A DNA stretch of 28,048 bases from a virus, in IMG/VR virus record IMGVR_UViG_3300032132_000760, positions 1-28,048 of that record; one strand, 5' to 3'. The number at the start of each line of letters is the position of its first letter. Positions within the stretch are counted from its first letter, which is position 1. Below, in pieces: positions 20,048 to 28,048 of the stretch. The position numbers were made by a program, and so were the translations under genes. The notes under the pieces were generated by a model. It did not search any database. It was given only the letters and a program-made list of their open reading frames with translations, and was not told the DNA's origin.

Positions 20048-22362
20048 TGCTGACAGACGATGAACGCGTTGACGAAGGATATATTACAAATGTACTCGAG
20101 CGGCGGGCGCTGGAAGCGGACATTGATTCATCAGAGATTGATGCCGCCTACGAGGACTGGCTCGTCGAAACGGGGCAGACGGATGCGCGGGTAGCCGGAG
20201 CGGTTGCCCCGGGCGAAGAGTGGAAACGTCAGCTTGCCCGCACGCAGGCTGGAGGCCCCGCCGGCTCGTTGGATGCCTACTGGCATAAAATGATGCCCCC
20301 CGGCGCGGTTTCGAGACTTACGACACTCAACACCCCCGAAGCGCCGTCGCCTTCAGGCACGTCTGGAACACCCGATATTTCAACCTACAAATACCCAGCC
20401 CAGGCAAACGATATGTCTCGGGCGCACCGAATGTCGAAAGAGGTAATTGAAGGCGAGACGCTTCAAGAACCGATAATGGACCCGCTGACTGCGGCAGTTA
20501 CCGCCGTGGGGAGCGCGTTCATGCTGGCCGGCAAAGCTACAGCCGCCGGGATTCCTCTATTAGTGCACAGAATGAATCAGGGCGCTGTCAGCGGTTTGGT
20601 TGCGGCCGCTTCCGAGATGGGAATTGTTGGGCCTGTCACACACAAACTAGAAGAAGAGCACCCGGAGTTGGCGCCCTTGTTCGCCATCGTGACGGGCCTT
20701 GTCGTCGGAATGTCAGTTGAGAATATGGCCGAGATAGGACTGTCCCGCGCCGGCGTACGCATATTTCAACGCCTCAAAACCAGCGCCGATAACTTTGTCG
20801 GTTTCGGTGCAAATCCAAAAGAGGCGGCGGAGGCCGCATACCGGGAGCTCGCCAGAAAAAAACCGAGCGACACTCTCGCGCTCACCCGTGAGCTCGGAGG
20901 AATGGCGGAATCCCGTGCAAAAAATTTAGCGGAGGTGCAGACAAAAGAGGCGGAAGATGCGAGGAAGATTGCGGGAGAGACAGAGAAACCTCCTCCAGCC
21001 AAGACCACGGAAGTTGTGCCTGCGGCACCTGTTGCGAAAAAACATCTTATTTGGGAGGGAGAAACTCCCGAGAACGTCGTACGAACACCGTTGATTGGCC
21101 GCTTCAAGCGCGCCGCCGCCTCAGCACTCACGTCACTTCGAGAAATTGGTGAGAATCTCCAACTCGGCCTGTCGCTGGATGTGCGGCCACGCGGCATCTA
21201 CGCCTCTGCGGACCCGAAGACTGGGCGTGTGGTGGAAAAGCTGGACGTGGTGGGGCAAGGCGTCATTGCGATGGGACGGGGCGGCACCGCCGCCGAGTTT
21301 AAGGGGGCGATGCTTGAGCAAGTCTCCGAGCTTTCGGAATTGCCATCAAAGGATTGGACGAAACTTCGCAAGACTTCCAAGCGAATGTTTCTTCAGAAAT
21401 CTAAGAAAGCTCTCAAAGAACTGGCGACATTGAAAAAGAAACCACTCGGCGAAATTACGGAAGGGACGAAGTTCGGCCTCGTGGGACGCTCTTCAAAGAC
21501 GGCGCTCCCGGAAGTAGAGCGAATGATGGGCCTTATCAAGAAAGGGAGCTTTCGGCTCGATTGGTATCACGACGCGCCGGATGAGCTCCGTAAATTCGCT
21601 GGCGAAGATTGGGAGTTTGTCGCGGACTTAATCGCCGTGTTCAGTCCTCAAAAGAGAGTGACGCCAAACATCAATGTGGCGCTGGATTTGTATCTTCACT
21701 TTAAAGCAAACGGAAAAACGATGGAGGCGTTCGAAGAATTCCGCGCTAAAAACTGGGACGGCGTGAAGTACGGAATGTTCCTAGGCGATTTCGTGAATCC
21801 GTCCGGCAATATGCAGGGTGGCGCGCACATGGCAAATCTCAGGCGCCTTTTGAACGGCGAACAACTTTCCGGGGCAAAAATTACGAACTTTGCGAAAGCA
21901 CTGAGAGGCGACCCAAACGCCGTCACCGTCGACACATGGATGAACCAGATTGTTTGGGGCCCAAAAGCTGGGGCTCCTTCTGAATCGCAGAATTTGTTTA
22001 TTCAGGAATGGGTGCGCCAACTGGCGCACAGGGTTGGCGAACCCCCGAGGGATGTACAAGCCGCGCTCTGGGTAGGTGCGAAGATGGAAGCTGAGCTTCT
22101 CAAGGCTACCGACCCAGAACTCAGAAGCGTGGGGGCGTTCATATCAGAACGCGCTGAAGCCCTCCGGGCATCTGGGTTGATGATTGATATTCCTACTACT
22201 GAAGCGCGTAAGAAAAGATTGGGAAAAATATTCGTACTCTCCCTTGTCGCCGCTGATGTGTTGTTTGGAGATGTGGATGAAGAGGGCGACGAACTTCCGA
22301 TGGAAACCCACTTTAATCTCGCACTGGAGAATTTGAAGGAGGGCGCCCTAGGTGCCTATTAA
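20047..22362 (+). CDS. Large internal virion protein with hydrophobic segments and a DUF7178-like domain
   Basis: 771-aa virion protein in the ejection module. Residues 145-195 and 208-222 (LTAAVTAVGSAFMLAG; AGIPLLVHRM; LFAIVTGLVVGMSVENMAEI) are hydrophobic and could insert in the host envelope. Residues about 250-335 are Lys/Glu/Pro-rich linker. Residues about 500-685 (LDWYHDAPDELRKFAGEDWE; SPQKRVTPNINVALDLYLHF; LRGDPNAVTVDTWMNQIVWG; PPRDVQAALWVGAKMEAEL) resemble a helical domain (DUF7178-like) that I recall from phage proteins and that looks related in pattern to helix-hairpin-helix glycosylases; function unproven. A short hydrophobic segment (KIFVLSLVAADVLF) is near the C-terminus. Start overlaps previous stop (TAATG). 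A cell-entry role with a carried enzymatic domain is inference. Confidence 0.75.
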   Translation: MLTDDERVDEGYITNVLERRALEADIDSSEIDAAYEDWLVETGQTDARVAGAVAPGEEWKRQLARTQAGGPAGSLDAYWHKMMPPGAVSRLTTLNTPEAPSPSGTSGTPDISTYKYPAQANDMSRAHRMSKEVIEGETLQEPIMDPLTAAVTAVGSAFMLAGKATAAGIPLLVHRMNQGAVSGLVAAASEMGIVGPVTHKLEEEHPELAPLFAIVTGLVVGMSVENMAEIGLSRAGVRIFQRLKTSADNFVGFGANPKEAAEAAYRELARKKPSDTLALTRELGGMAESRAKNLAEVQTKEAEDARKIAGETEKPPPAKTTEVVPAAPVAKKHLIWEGETPENVVRTPLIGRFKRAAASALTSLREIGENLQLGLSLDVRPRGIYASADPKTGRVVEKLDVVGQGVIAMGRGGTAAEFKGAMLEQVSELSELPSKDWTKLRKTSKRMFLQKSKKALKELATLKKKPLGEITEGTKFGLVGRSSKTALPEVERMMGLIKKGSFRLDWYHDAPDELRKFAGEDWEFVADLIAVFSPQKRVTPNINVALDLYLHFKANGKTMEAFEEFRAKNWDGVKYGMFLGDFVNPSGNMQGGAHMANLRRLLNGEQLSGAKITNFAKALRGDPNAVTVDTWMNQIVWGPKAGAPSESQNLFIQEWVRQLAHRVGEPPRDVQAALWVGAKMEAELLKATDPELRSVGAFISERAEALRASGLMIDIPTTEARKKRLGKIFVLSLVAADVLFGDVDEEGDELPMETHFNLALENLKEGALGAY

Positions 22363-25006
22363 GAAAATAATTTCCGCGTTTTCCGCGTTATCAAAATATT
22401 TTAATCCCCAGAAAATAAAGAAACCGAGGCTGACCGGAAAAATTCTAGACGCTCCCGGAGTTCCGCATCTATCTTCGACAGAACCGGATAAGTTCAAGAG
22501 CTATGCCGCAGAATATAAAAATCTAAGAGATGAGGCCGCTCGTCGTGACCCGAAAACAGGAACCCGTCCAGACGTTGTGCGGGATGCGGATGCAGATGCC
22601 CTCGGGCTCACCATCACTGAAGACCATGTTCGCGCCCTTTTCCCGGGGGCTGTGCTGAGCGACGCAGAAATCATCGCTTATGGAAAAGTCGTAACGAGGG
22701 CGGCAAACAAGACCAGCACACTCGGACATGAACTCATTCAGTCCAATTGGGCACCCGAGGCACAAGCTCGCTGGAATGAGCAGTTTAAAGTTTTTTCGGA
22801 ACTCAACGCAAAATTTCAGGCCGTCATGACAGAGAGCGGAAGAGCCCTTCGTGTTTATGATGAAGGGCCGGGGTTTGATGCACAGCATCTAGCTAAACTC
22901 GCCGAAGTTCCTGAACGCGCAACCACTACAGTTACCGACAGGCGTCTGGTGCATATGTTCATGCGTCTTGAAAAGCCATCGCAGAAAGCTAATTTCGCAA
23001 AACAGAGTTTAAAGCCGACATTCGGGGACTATTGGCCCGAGCTATGGATGGGTTCATTATTGTTGAATCCAAAATCATGGGCGGCGAATGGACTAGCGAC
23101 AGCCGCGCATCTTATGTGGCAGGTGCCGGTGCGGGGACTCGCAGGACAAATCGGGCGAGTTCGCCGCAAGGCGGGAGAAGCCGTCGGCGCGATTGCCGGC
23201 GAAGCCTATCGGTTTGGCGAGGAGGCGGCCGAGCCGGGAGAAGCCACGCAGATGTGGCTGGCTATGTGGCGACACCTTGGCGATGCTTGGCGCGCAAGCT
23301 ACCGCATTGCATTGTCCGATGATGCGGCGACGGCCACCCTCCATGCCGAGCGGGGAGTGAATAAGCAGGGACTGTCGCTTGAACCCCCCAAACTTTCGGC
23401 AGAGGCCTTTCAAAAGTCGGGATGGATAGGCAAAGGACTTGATTTGCTGGGCTGGTCCGTCCGTAGCGGACAAAGGATTCTATACGCCACAGACACTCTC
23501 ATCAGATTTGCCGGCTCCCGAATGCAAATGCAAGCCAACGCGCATCGAGTCGTAGTAAAAGAGGCGCGGAATCGGGGGCTAAGACGCGGCACAAAGAAAT
23601 ACAATGAATTTTATACGCATCGGGTTGAAGCAATCTTAGCGGACCCGGACCCAGCCATCTTAAAAGATGCAGAAGACTTCTCTTCATATGTCGCCTTTAC
23701 GCAGAGACTCGGCAAGTATGCGAGGCTGAAAAACAGCAAAGGCCAGAGCATCGGGCAAATCGTACAAGACTTTGGCCGGCATCCCCTCGGAAGGCTCGTT
23801 GCTCCATTTACCACAGCGCCGGCCAATGATGCCGGGGCGGCGGTGGAACATATCCCATTTTTTAATCTTGCAGTGGGGCGATACCGGAAAGCGATTGCCG
23901 CTGGCGATTATAAGAGTGATGTGGAGATGGCGCGGACTTCGCTAGGCGGCTTGGCCCTCGCCACGTTCGCTGGATTCGCCGCCCAAGGAATCCTTACGGG
24001 CGCCGCTCCCAAGCACCCGGGCTTGCGTGCGGCTTACTACGGTGCCGGGTTCCGGCCCTATAGCTGGGGCTACGACACGGACGGGGACGGCCAGCCCGAC
24101 TATTGGGTTGGGTATAACCGTCTGGGTTGGCTGGGAAGCATCATGGGGGCGGCGGCCGATTACGTCACCATCGCCAGTCAATGGACTGATGCGGATTTGG
24201 GTGACTTGGCATTCGGGATGTCCGCGTCAATTTCTCAAAACTTCACCAATAAAACGTATGTGCAGGGAATCAGTAAGGCGATAAACGCTTTGTCCGACCC
24301 GGCCCAAGGGCAGAAAAAGTTTATGGAGAATTTCGCTTCATCCCTCGTTCCCTTCGGGACGGGGCTTGGAGCCGTCGCACAGGAAATAGACCCGATTGTT
24401 CGAGATACGAACGGGGCAATCGACAGAATTCTCTCAAGGCTTCCCGGGATGGGGAAAGACCTTCCAGCCGACAGGGACTTGTTTGGAAATGCGAGGTTTG
24501 TCACCGGCGGATGGGGACGCGATATTCTTCCTCCTGTTTTCCAGCCGGCAATAGATTTTGTTTCTCCAGTTTATGTTGCTCGAGCATCCAACCCGCACAA
24601 AAAGATATTTAAGGTTTTATGGGACAACCAAATTGGTGTGCCTCAGTTCGGTGACATCATCGGAAATATTCGCATCACACCCAAACAGCGGGAGCGCGGA
24701 ATTATTTTAGCAGGCAGAGAAATAAAATTAAGAGGGAAAACCTTAGACAAATATTTAACGGACGTCATTTTCTCTACGCCCATTTGGAAAGCGGCGAAGG
24801 GCGGCCGGGGGAGTAGCCGTGAGCTTCAAGTAAAGAATGCCGTCAACGCCTTTTACACAGCCGCGAAACTCCAACTACAAAAAGAATACCCTGAGCTTGA
24901 GAAAATGGTTAAGGAGGAAAGACAGCGGCTTCTTAATTTGAAAATGATTCAACAGCAGTCCACCGGAACTCAAGAACGTCCTAGAAATGCGATTGGTGTG
25001 AGGTAA
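22352..25006 (+). CDS. Large polyvalent-type internal virion / ejection protein
   Basis: 884-aa protein, the last of the internal proteins. Start GTG at 22352 has AGGAGG nine bases upstream and overlaps the previous gene by 11 bases. Residues about 228-265 (YWPELWMGSLLLNPKSWAAN; GLATAAHLMWQV) and about 370-400 (LGWSVRSGQRILYATDTLIR; FAGSRMQMQANA) match a pattern common in large phage 'polyvalent' virion proteins. Residues about 530-565 (GLALATFAGFAAQGILTGAA) are hydrophobic. D575-T-D-G-D-G-Q-P-D is a calcium-loop-like acidic motif. The C-terminus is helical and basic. Role: DNA-ejection, possibly with membrane contact. It is of similar size to but not recognisably T7 gp16; no lytic transglycosylase motif is visible. 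Confidence 0.8.
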   Translation: MPIKKIISAFSALSKYFNPQKIKKPRLTGKILDAPGVPHLSSTEPDKFKSYAAEYKNLRDEAARRDPKTGTRPDVVRDADADALGLTITEDHVRALFPGAVLSDAEIIAYGKVVTRAANKTSTLGHELIQSNWAPEAQARWNEQFKVFSELNAKFQAVMTESGRALRVYDEGPGFDAQHLAKLAEVPERATTTVTDRRLVHMFMRLEKPSQKANFAKQSLKPTFGDYWPELWMGSLLLNPKSWAANGLATAAHLMWQVPVRGLAGQIGRVRRKAGEAVGAIAGEAYRFGEEAAEPGEATQMWLAMWRHLGDAWRASYRIALSDDAATATLHAERGVNKQGLSLEPPKLSAEAFQKSGWIGKGLDLLGWSVRSGQRILYATDTLIRFAGSRMQMQANAHRVVVKEARNRGLRRGTKKYNEFYTHRVEAILADPDPAILKDAEDFSSYVAFTQRLGKYARLKNSKGQSIGQIVQDFGRHPLGRLVAPFTTAPANDAGAAVEHIPFFNLAVGRYRKAIAAGDYKSDVEMARTSLGGLALATFAGFAAQGILTGAAPKHPGLRAAYYGAGFRPYSWGYDTDGDGQPDYWVGYNRLGWLGSIMGAAADYVTIASQWTDADLGDLAFGMSASISQNFTNKTYVQGISKAINALSDPAQGQKKFMENFASSLVPFGTGLGAVAQEIDPIVRDTNGAIDRILSRLPGMGKDLPADRDLFGNARFVTGGWGRDILPPVFQPAIDFVSPVYVARASNPHKKIFKVLWDNQIGVPQFGDIIGNIRITPKQRERGIILAGREIKLRGKTLDKYLTDVIFSTPIWKAAKGGRGSSRELQVKNAVNAFYTAAKLQLQKEYPELEKMVKEERQRLLNLKMIQQQSTGTQERPRNAIGVR

Positions 25007-25008
25007 AT

Positions 25009-27732
25009 ATGGTTCTTCAAACAACACTGTCAAAAGCTACTGCGACGGGGAATGGCTCGACAACGGACTTCACACTTGCTTGTCGAGTCATCGATAGTTC
25101 GCACGTAAAAGTTTACGTCAACGACGTCCTTCAAACGATTAGTACGCACTACATAATACCAACTAGTTTGCCGGCGAACTCCATCACCGTTCGCTTTAAT
25201 AGTGCGCCAGCAAGCGCGGCCGCAATATTTCTCAAGCGCCTCGTCCCGCTCACGCAACTCTACGACTACGTAGAGAACGCAAAATTTTCCGCAGATTCCC
25301 ACGAAGCCGCTTTAGATTTGAACATGATGTCGACTCAGCAAGTTGACGAGTCGAGCGCTCGCTCCCTCAAGTTTGGGTTGAGCTCAGCGTTTTCGGACGT
25401 GACGTTCCCCGAGTTAACGGGCAATGCGAACAAGTCGCTAGTCGTTAACGCAAGCGCGAACGGAATCCTATGGGAGACTACTCCAGCCGCCACGTTGCTG
25501 GATGCTAAAGGTGATTTGCTCGCTGCTTCTGCGGACAACGAAATTGCCCGAGTGGGGCCGGTGGGTTCTGACGGAGCCTACCTCAAGGCAGACTCGGGCG
25601 CGTCGGTTGGCGTCTCTTGGGCCACGCTCCCGGTAACGTCGTATACGAACACAGGTGACAACCGCGTTTTGACAAGCGGGGGAACCACCGTCATCAACGG
25701 TGAGAGCGGACTGACTTTCGACGGCACAACCTTGGTTTCGCCTCGACTGCAAATTGCGAACGATGGCCTTATTGGAAGCGCGGGTGATGTCGATGCAATG
25801 ACGATAAGCTCTGCTGGAATCGTCACCGTTAAATCAGGAATGCAGTTCAACGACGACATCCAGCTTATCTTTGGCAGTTCTCCTAATTCAGACATTGCCG
25901 TCAAGTATGACGAGTCTACAGGCGATGCGCTTGCAATCGGAGCCAACCTAGACGTCGACTTCAAGGTGCACTGGTACGAAGACCAGCACGATGACGCTGG
26001 GGACGGATGGGAGATGAAGCTCTCCAACCATGTGATGACTTGGGGGAATGACTTAGCGTCTAAAAATACTTACGAGCCCCATTTTACGGTAACCCCGAAT
26101 GCTACAGCCTCTAATTCTACGGTGGCGTTTTTGGGCAATGTAACTATCGCTAGCGATTTATCTCTAACGGGCTCAAACAAGGAACTGCGTTTCTACGAAG
26201 CCGCGAACTATGTTGGCTTCGAGGCGCCCTCTCTCTCGGCAAATCAAATCTGGGTTCTTCCTGCCGCAGACGGCTCAGCGTCGCAAGTCCTGAAAACGGA
26301 TGGCAGTGGAAATCTTGGATGGGTTTCAACAGCGTCGGGCGGAAGCATCGCCGGAAGCAACACGCAAGTTCAGTACAACAACTCTGGTTCTTTTGGAGCC
26401 AGCGCTAATCTTACATTCAACGGCACGACCCTCACGGCGGCAGGGTTCGCCGGACCTTTGACGGGCAACGTGACGGGAAACTGTAGTGGCACGGCTGGTG
26501 TCGCAACTGCCGTGACAATCACGGACAACGAAAGCAGTAACGAAGAGAACGCCATCATCTTCACTTCTGGTGGAGACCTAGATGGCGGGAATTTAGGGCT
26601 GGAGAGTGACGGAGACTTAAAATATAACCCTTCTTCGGGCACGCTAACCTCCACCGTTTTTGTAGGGGCGTTAACGGGTACCGCCGCGACAGCCACCGCC
26701 CTGGCATCAGGCCGGACAATCGGTTGCACTGGTGACGTTGTCTGGACGTCTGCATCCTTCGACGGTAGTGGCAATGTGACAGGCACCGCCACAATTCAGG
26801 CGAACAGCGTCGATTTAACCAGCCACACGACCGGAAATTACGTTGCAACAATTACAGGCGGAACGGGAATCACTTCGAGTGCCGGAACGAGTGGAGAAGG
26901 AACAACGCACTCGCTCTCGGTGGACGCCGCTCAGACTCAGATTACGAGTGTTGGGACAATCACATCATTGGATGCAGATGCGCTGACCGTAGACGATGTT
27001 GGAATCGATGGCGATACCATCACTTTTCAGGATGGTGAAACGATTCTCCGCAACGCCACTGACCAGATGTTCTTTAAGACCAATGGAAGTACCTCGGGCG
27101 GCAAGTGGCAATTTAATCTGGGTGCATCGAATTATAACGCACTGATGATAAAACAGACGGGCGATGGTATTGGCGAAACAATTTTTAACGAGGACAAAGT
27201 AGACCGAGACTTTCTGGTGAAAACGGATGACGTCGGCGGAACCGGATACGGACTCCTCACGATTAATGGCGGCTCAAACAACATGGCCATCAATGGTGAT
27301 GTCAGTGGCGTCGCTCCATTCAGAATTACAGGCTCTTGGACTCCGACAAGCCAGCCGGGTGGATTGTTGCTGATTGACGGCACAATGAATCCCTCTGCTG
27401 GCCAATATGCTAGAGGTGGATTGCAATGCAACCCCACCCTCGTGGAAGCGGGGTCAGGCACTCATGGATATTTAGCGGGTGCTTGGTTCGACATGACGGT
27501 CACCAATGGCTCGGCAACAACCACCACGGCGGCAACTGTCCAAATTACTGGCTTTACTGCCGGGGCTGGAACTACGAATGCGGCCAGCTTGTACATCGAT
27601 GGTCCGCCCGCCTCTGCCACAAACAATTACGCCGTATGGGTAGACGCAGGAAACGTGCGAATCGATTCGCTTGCAGGTAGCGGGTCCAGAACCGTTGTAG
27701 CAGATGCAAACGGGGTGCTTTCCGCACCATAA
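25009..27732 (+). CDS. Tail fibre protein (T7 gp17-like N-terminus, repeat-rich shaft)
   Basis: 907-aa receptor-binding fibre. Residues 1-130 are the T7 fibre N-terminal domain (KATATGNGSTTDFTLACRVI; VYVNDVLQT; IFLKRLVPLTQLYDYVENAK) that docks to the tail. The rest is a Gly/Thr/Ser/Ala-rich shaft with modules around LTFxGTTLxxxxF: residues about 230-250, 464-490 and 534-565 (LTGNVTGNCSGTAGVATAV; LTGTAATATALASG). QVQYNNSGSFGAS and DGETILRNATDQMF resemble fibres I know from aquatic phages. No peptidase-S74 chaperone, endosialidase or C-type-lectin (DGR variable region) tail is seen; the C-terminus ends WVDAGNVRIDSLAGSGS and a short tail. The ATG at 25009 is two bases after the previous stop. 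Receptor unknown. Confidence 0.92.
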   Translation: MVLQTTLSKATATGNGSTTDFTLACRVIDSSHVKVYVNDVLQTISTHYIIPTSLPANSITVRFNSAPASAAAIFLKRLVPLTQLYDYVENAKFSADSHEAALDLNMMSTQQVDESSARSLKFGLSSAFSDVTFPELTGNANKSLVVNASANGILWETTPAATLLDAKGDLLAASADNEIARVGPVGSDGAYLKADSGASVGVSWATLPVTSYTNTGDNRVLTSGGTTVINGESGLTFDGTTLVSPRLQIANDGLIGSAGDVDAMTISSAGIVTVKSGMQFNDDIQLIFGSSPNSDIAVKYDESTGDALAIGANLDVDFKVHWYEDQHDDAGDGWEMKLSNHVMTWGNDLASKNTYEPHFTVTPNATASNSTVAFLGNVTIASDLSLTGSNKELRFYEAANYVGFEAPSLSANQIWVLPAADGSASQVLKTDGSGNLGWVSTASGGSIAGSNTQVQYNNSGSFGASANLTFNGTTLTAAGFAGPLTGNVTGNCSGTAGVATAVTITDNESSNEENAIIFTSGGDLDGGNLGLESDGDLKYNPSSGTLTSTVFVGALTGTAATATALASGRTIGCTGDVVWTSASFDGSGNVTGTATIQANSVDLTSHTTGNYVATITGGTGITSSAGTSGEGTTHSLSVDAAQTQITSVGTITSLDADALTVDDVGIDGDTITFQDGETILRNATDQMFFKTNGSTSGGKWQFNLGASNYNALMIKQTGDGIGETIFNEDKVDRDFLVKTDDVGGTGYGLLTINGGSNNMAINGDVSGVAPFRITGSWTPTSQPGGLLLIDGTMNPSAGQYARGGLQCNPTLVEAGSGTHGYLAGAWFDMTVTNGSATTTTAATVQITGFTAGAGTTNAASLYIDGPPASATNNYAVWVDAGNVRIDSLAGSGSRTVVADANGVLSAP

Positions 27733-27750
27733 CAATCAGGAGATTTAAGA

Positions 27751-27963
27751 ATGGTTATCACTGAAGAAGAAATCGCCGCAATCACTGCGACAAAAACAGA
27801 GGACGAAAAAAAGCGAGAGGCAGGAGTATCTCTCCGCAATCGACTCGGCCACATCAACCAAACCGTCGAGGCTAACGTGGAAGGCGAGTCCCCTCTATTA
27901 GCCGACGATGCGGCTTGGTACAAGGCCCGCATTGATGGATGCCCCGTGAAGGAAGTGGAGTGA
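27751..27963 (+). CDS. Small hypothetical protein after tail fibre
   Basis: 70-aa acidic protein, unrecognised. Residues 1-30 (ITEEEIAAITATKTEDEKKR, EAGVSLRNRL) form a charged helix; the C-terminal part (LLADDAAWYKARIDGCPVKE) has a single Cys. GGAG lies eight bases before the ATG at 27751. No signal peptide or membrane segment. Position between fibre and the next gene fits a fibre-assembly helper or an accessory virion protein, but there is no direct evidence. Confidence 0.75.
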   Translation: MVITEEEIAAITATKTEDEKKREAGVSLRNRLGHINQTVEANVEGESPLLADDAAWYKARIDGCPVKEVE

Positions 27964-27964
27964 C

Positions 27965-28048
27965 ATGGCGTTTGATTTATCAGCTCTCACAGAAAACGGT
28001 GACGTCATTCTCGCTGGGGGTGGATATCTCCTCCTCAAGAGCCTCGGC
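27965..28048 (+). CDS. Partial gene running off the window edge
   Basis: Open frame from ATG at 27965, one base after the previous stop (TGACATG), to the window end: 28 residues visible, including AGGGYLLLKSLG. Too short to assign; could be a small virion or lysis-region protein. The 3' end is outside the window. Confidence 0.6.
   Translation, partial: MAFDLSALTENGDVILAGGGYLLLKSLG

Noticed and set aside
25009-27732. Diversity-generating retroelement variable region in the tail fibre
   Set aside because: No C-type-lectin tail, no adjacent template repeat and no reverse transcriptase in the window.

Overview
This window is most of a temperate podovirus genome (a prophage or free temperate phage). 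About 21 kb of rightward genes form a T7/BPP-1-like morphogenesis module: packaging, portal, scaffold, capsid, tail tube, internal virion proteins and fibre. Before it lies a lysogeny and accessory region with a tyrosine integrase, a repressor and an excisionase-like gene. The host is probably a Gram-negative bacterium, because the accessory genes encode a lipobox lipoprotein and a signal-peptide protein and the tail is T7-like. The fibre's low-complexity G/T/A repeat style resembles fibres known from aquatic phages. No host genes, tRNAs or att core are recognisable, so the host cannot be named.

Layout. 1-3402 (minus strand): tyrosine integrase, then a small serine recombinase, a 16-residue-repeat protein, a degenerate helix-turn-helix ORF, a Sel1-repeat protein and two small unknowns. 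They are closely packed and were probably co-transcribed. 3403-3658: regulatory gap with an integrase promoter to the left and a repressor promoter to the right. 3659-5728 (plus): XRE-type repressor followed by a lipoprotein, a secreted Cys-containing protein and a two-helix membrane protein, which looks like a lysogenic-conversion cassette. 5754-6381: excisionase-like gene (minus) divergent from a ribbon-helix-helix/AT-hook protein (plus), with a 34-bp palindrome between them, then a strong terminator. 6440-6613: leader of the late region, with a phage-promoter-like element and a hairpin.

6614-28048 (plus): two small early-late genes, a putative small terminase, a tiny membrane peptide, an HExxH protein, large terminase, a Pro/Ala-rich protein, portal, Bbp19-like protein, scaffold, major capsid, capsid cement, tail tube A, tail tube B (nozzle), a GNAT-like protein, four internal/ejection proteins, tail fibre and two small genes, the last cut by the window edge. 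Most junctions are overlaps (TAATG, TAGTG, GTGACTAA), so the module looks translationally coupled.

The order portal, Bbp19-like, scaffold, capsid, Bbp16-like cement matches Bordetella phage BPP-1 relatives. No reverse transcriptase or template repeat (the BPP-1 diversity-generating element) is visible here. Lysis and replication genes are also absent and must lie outside the window.
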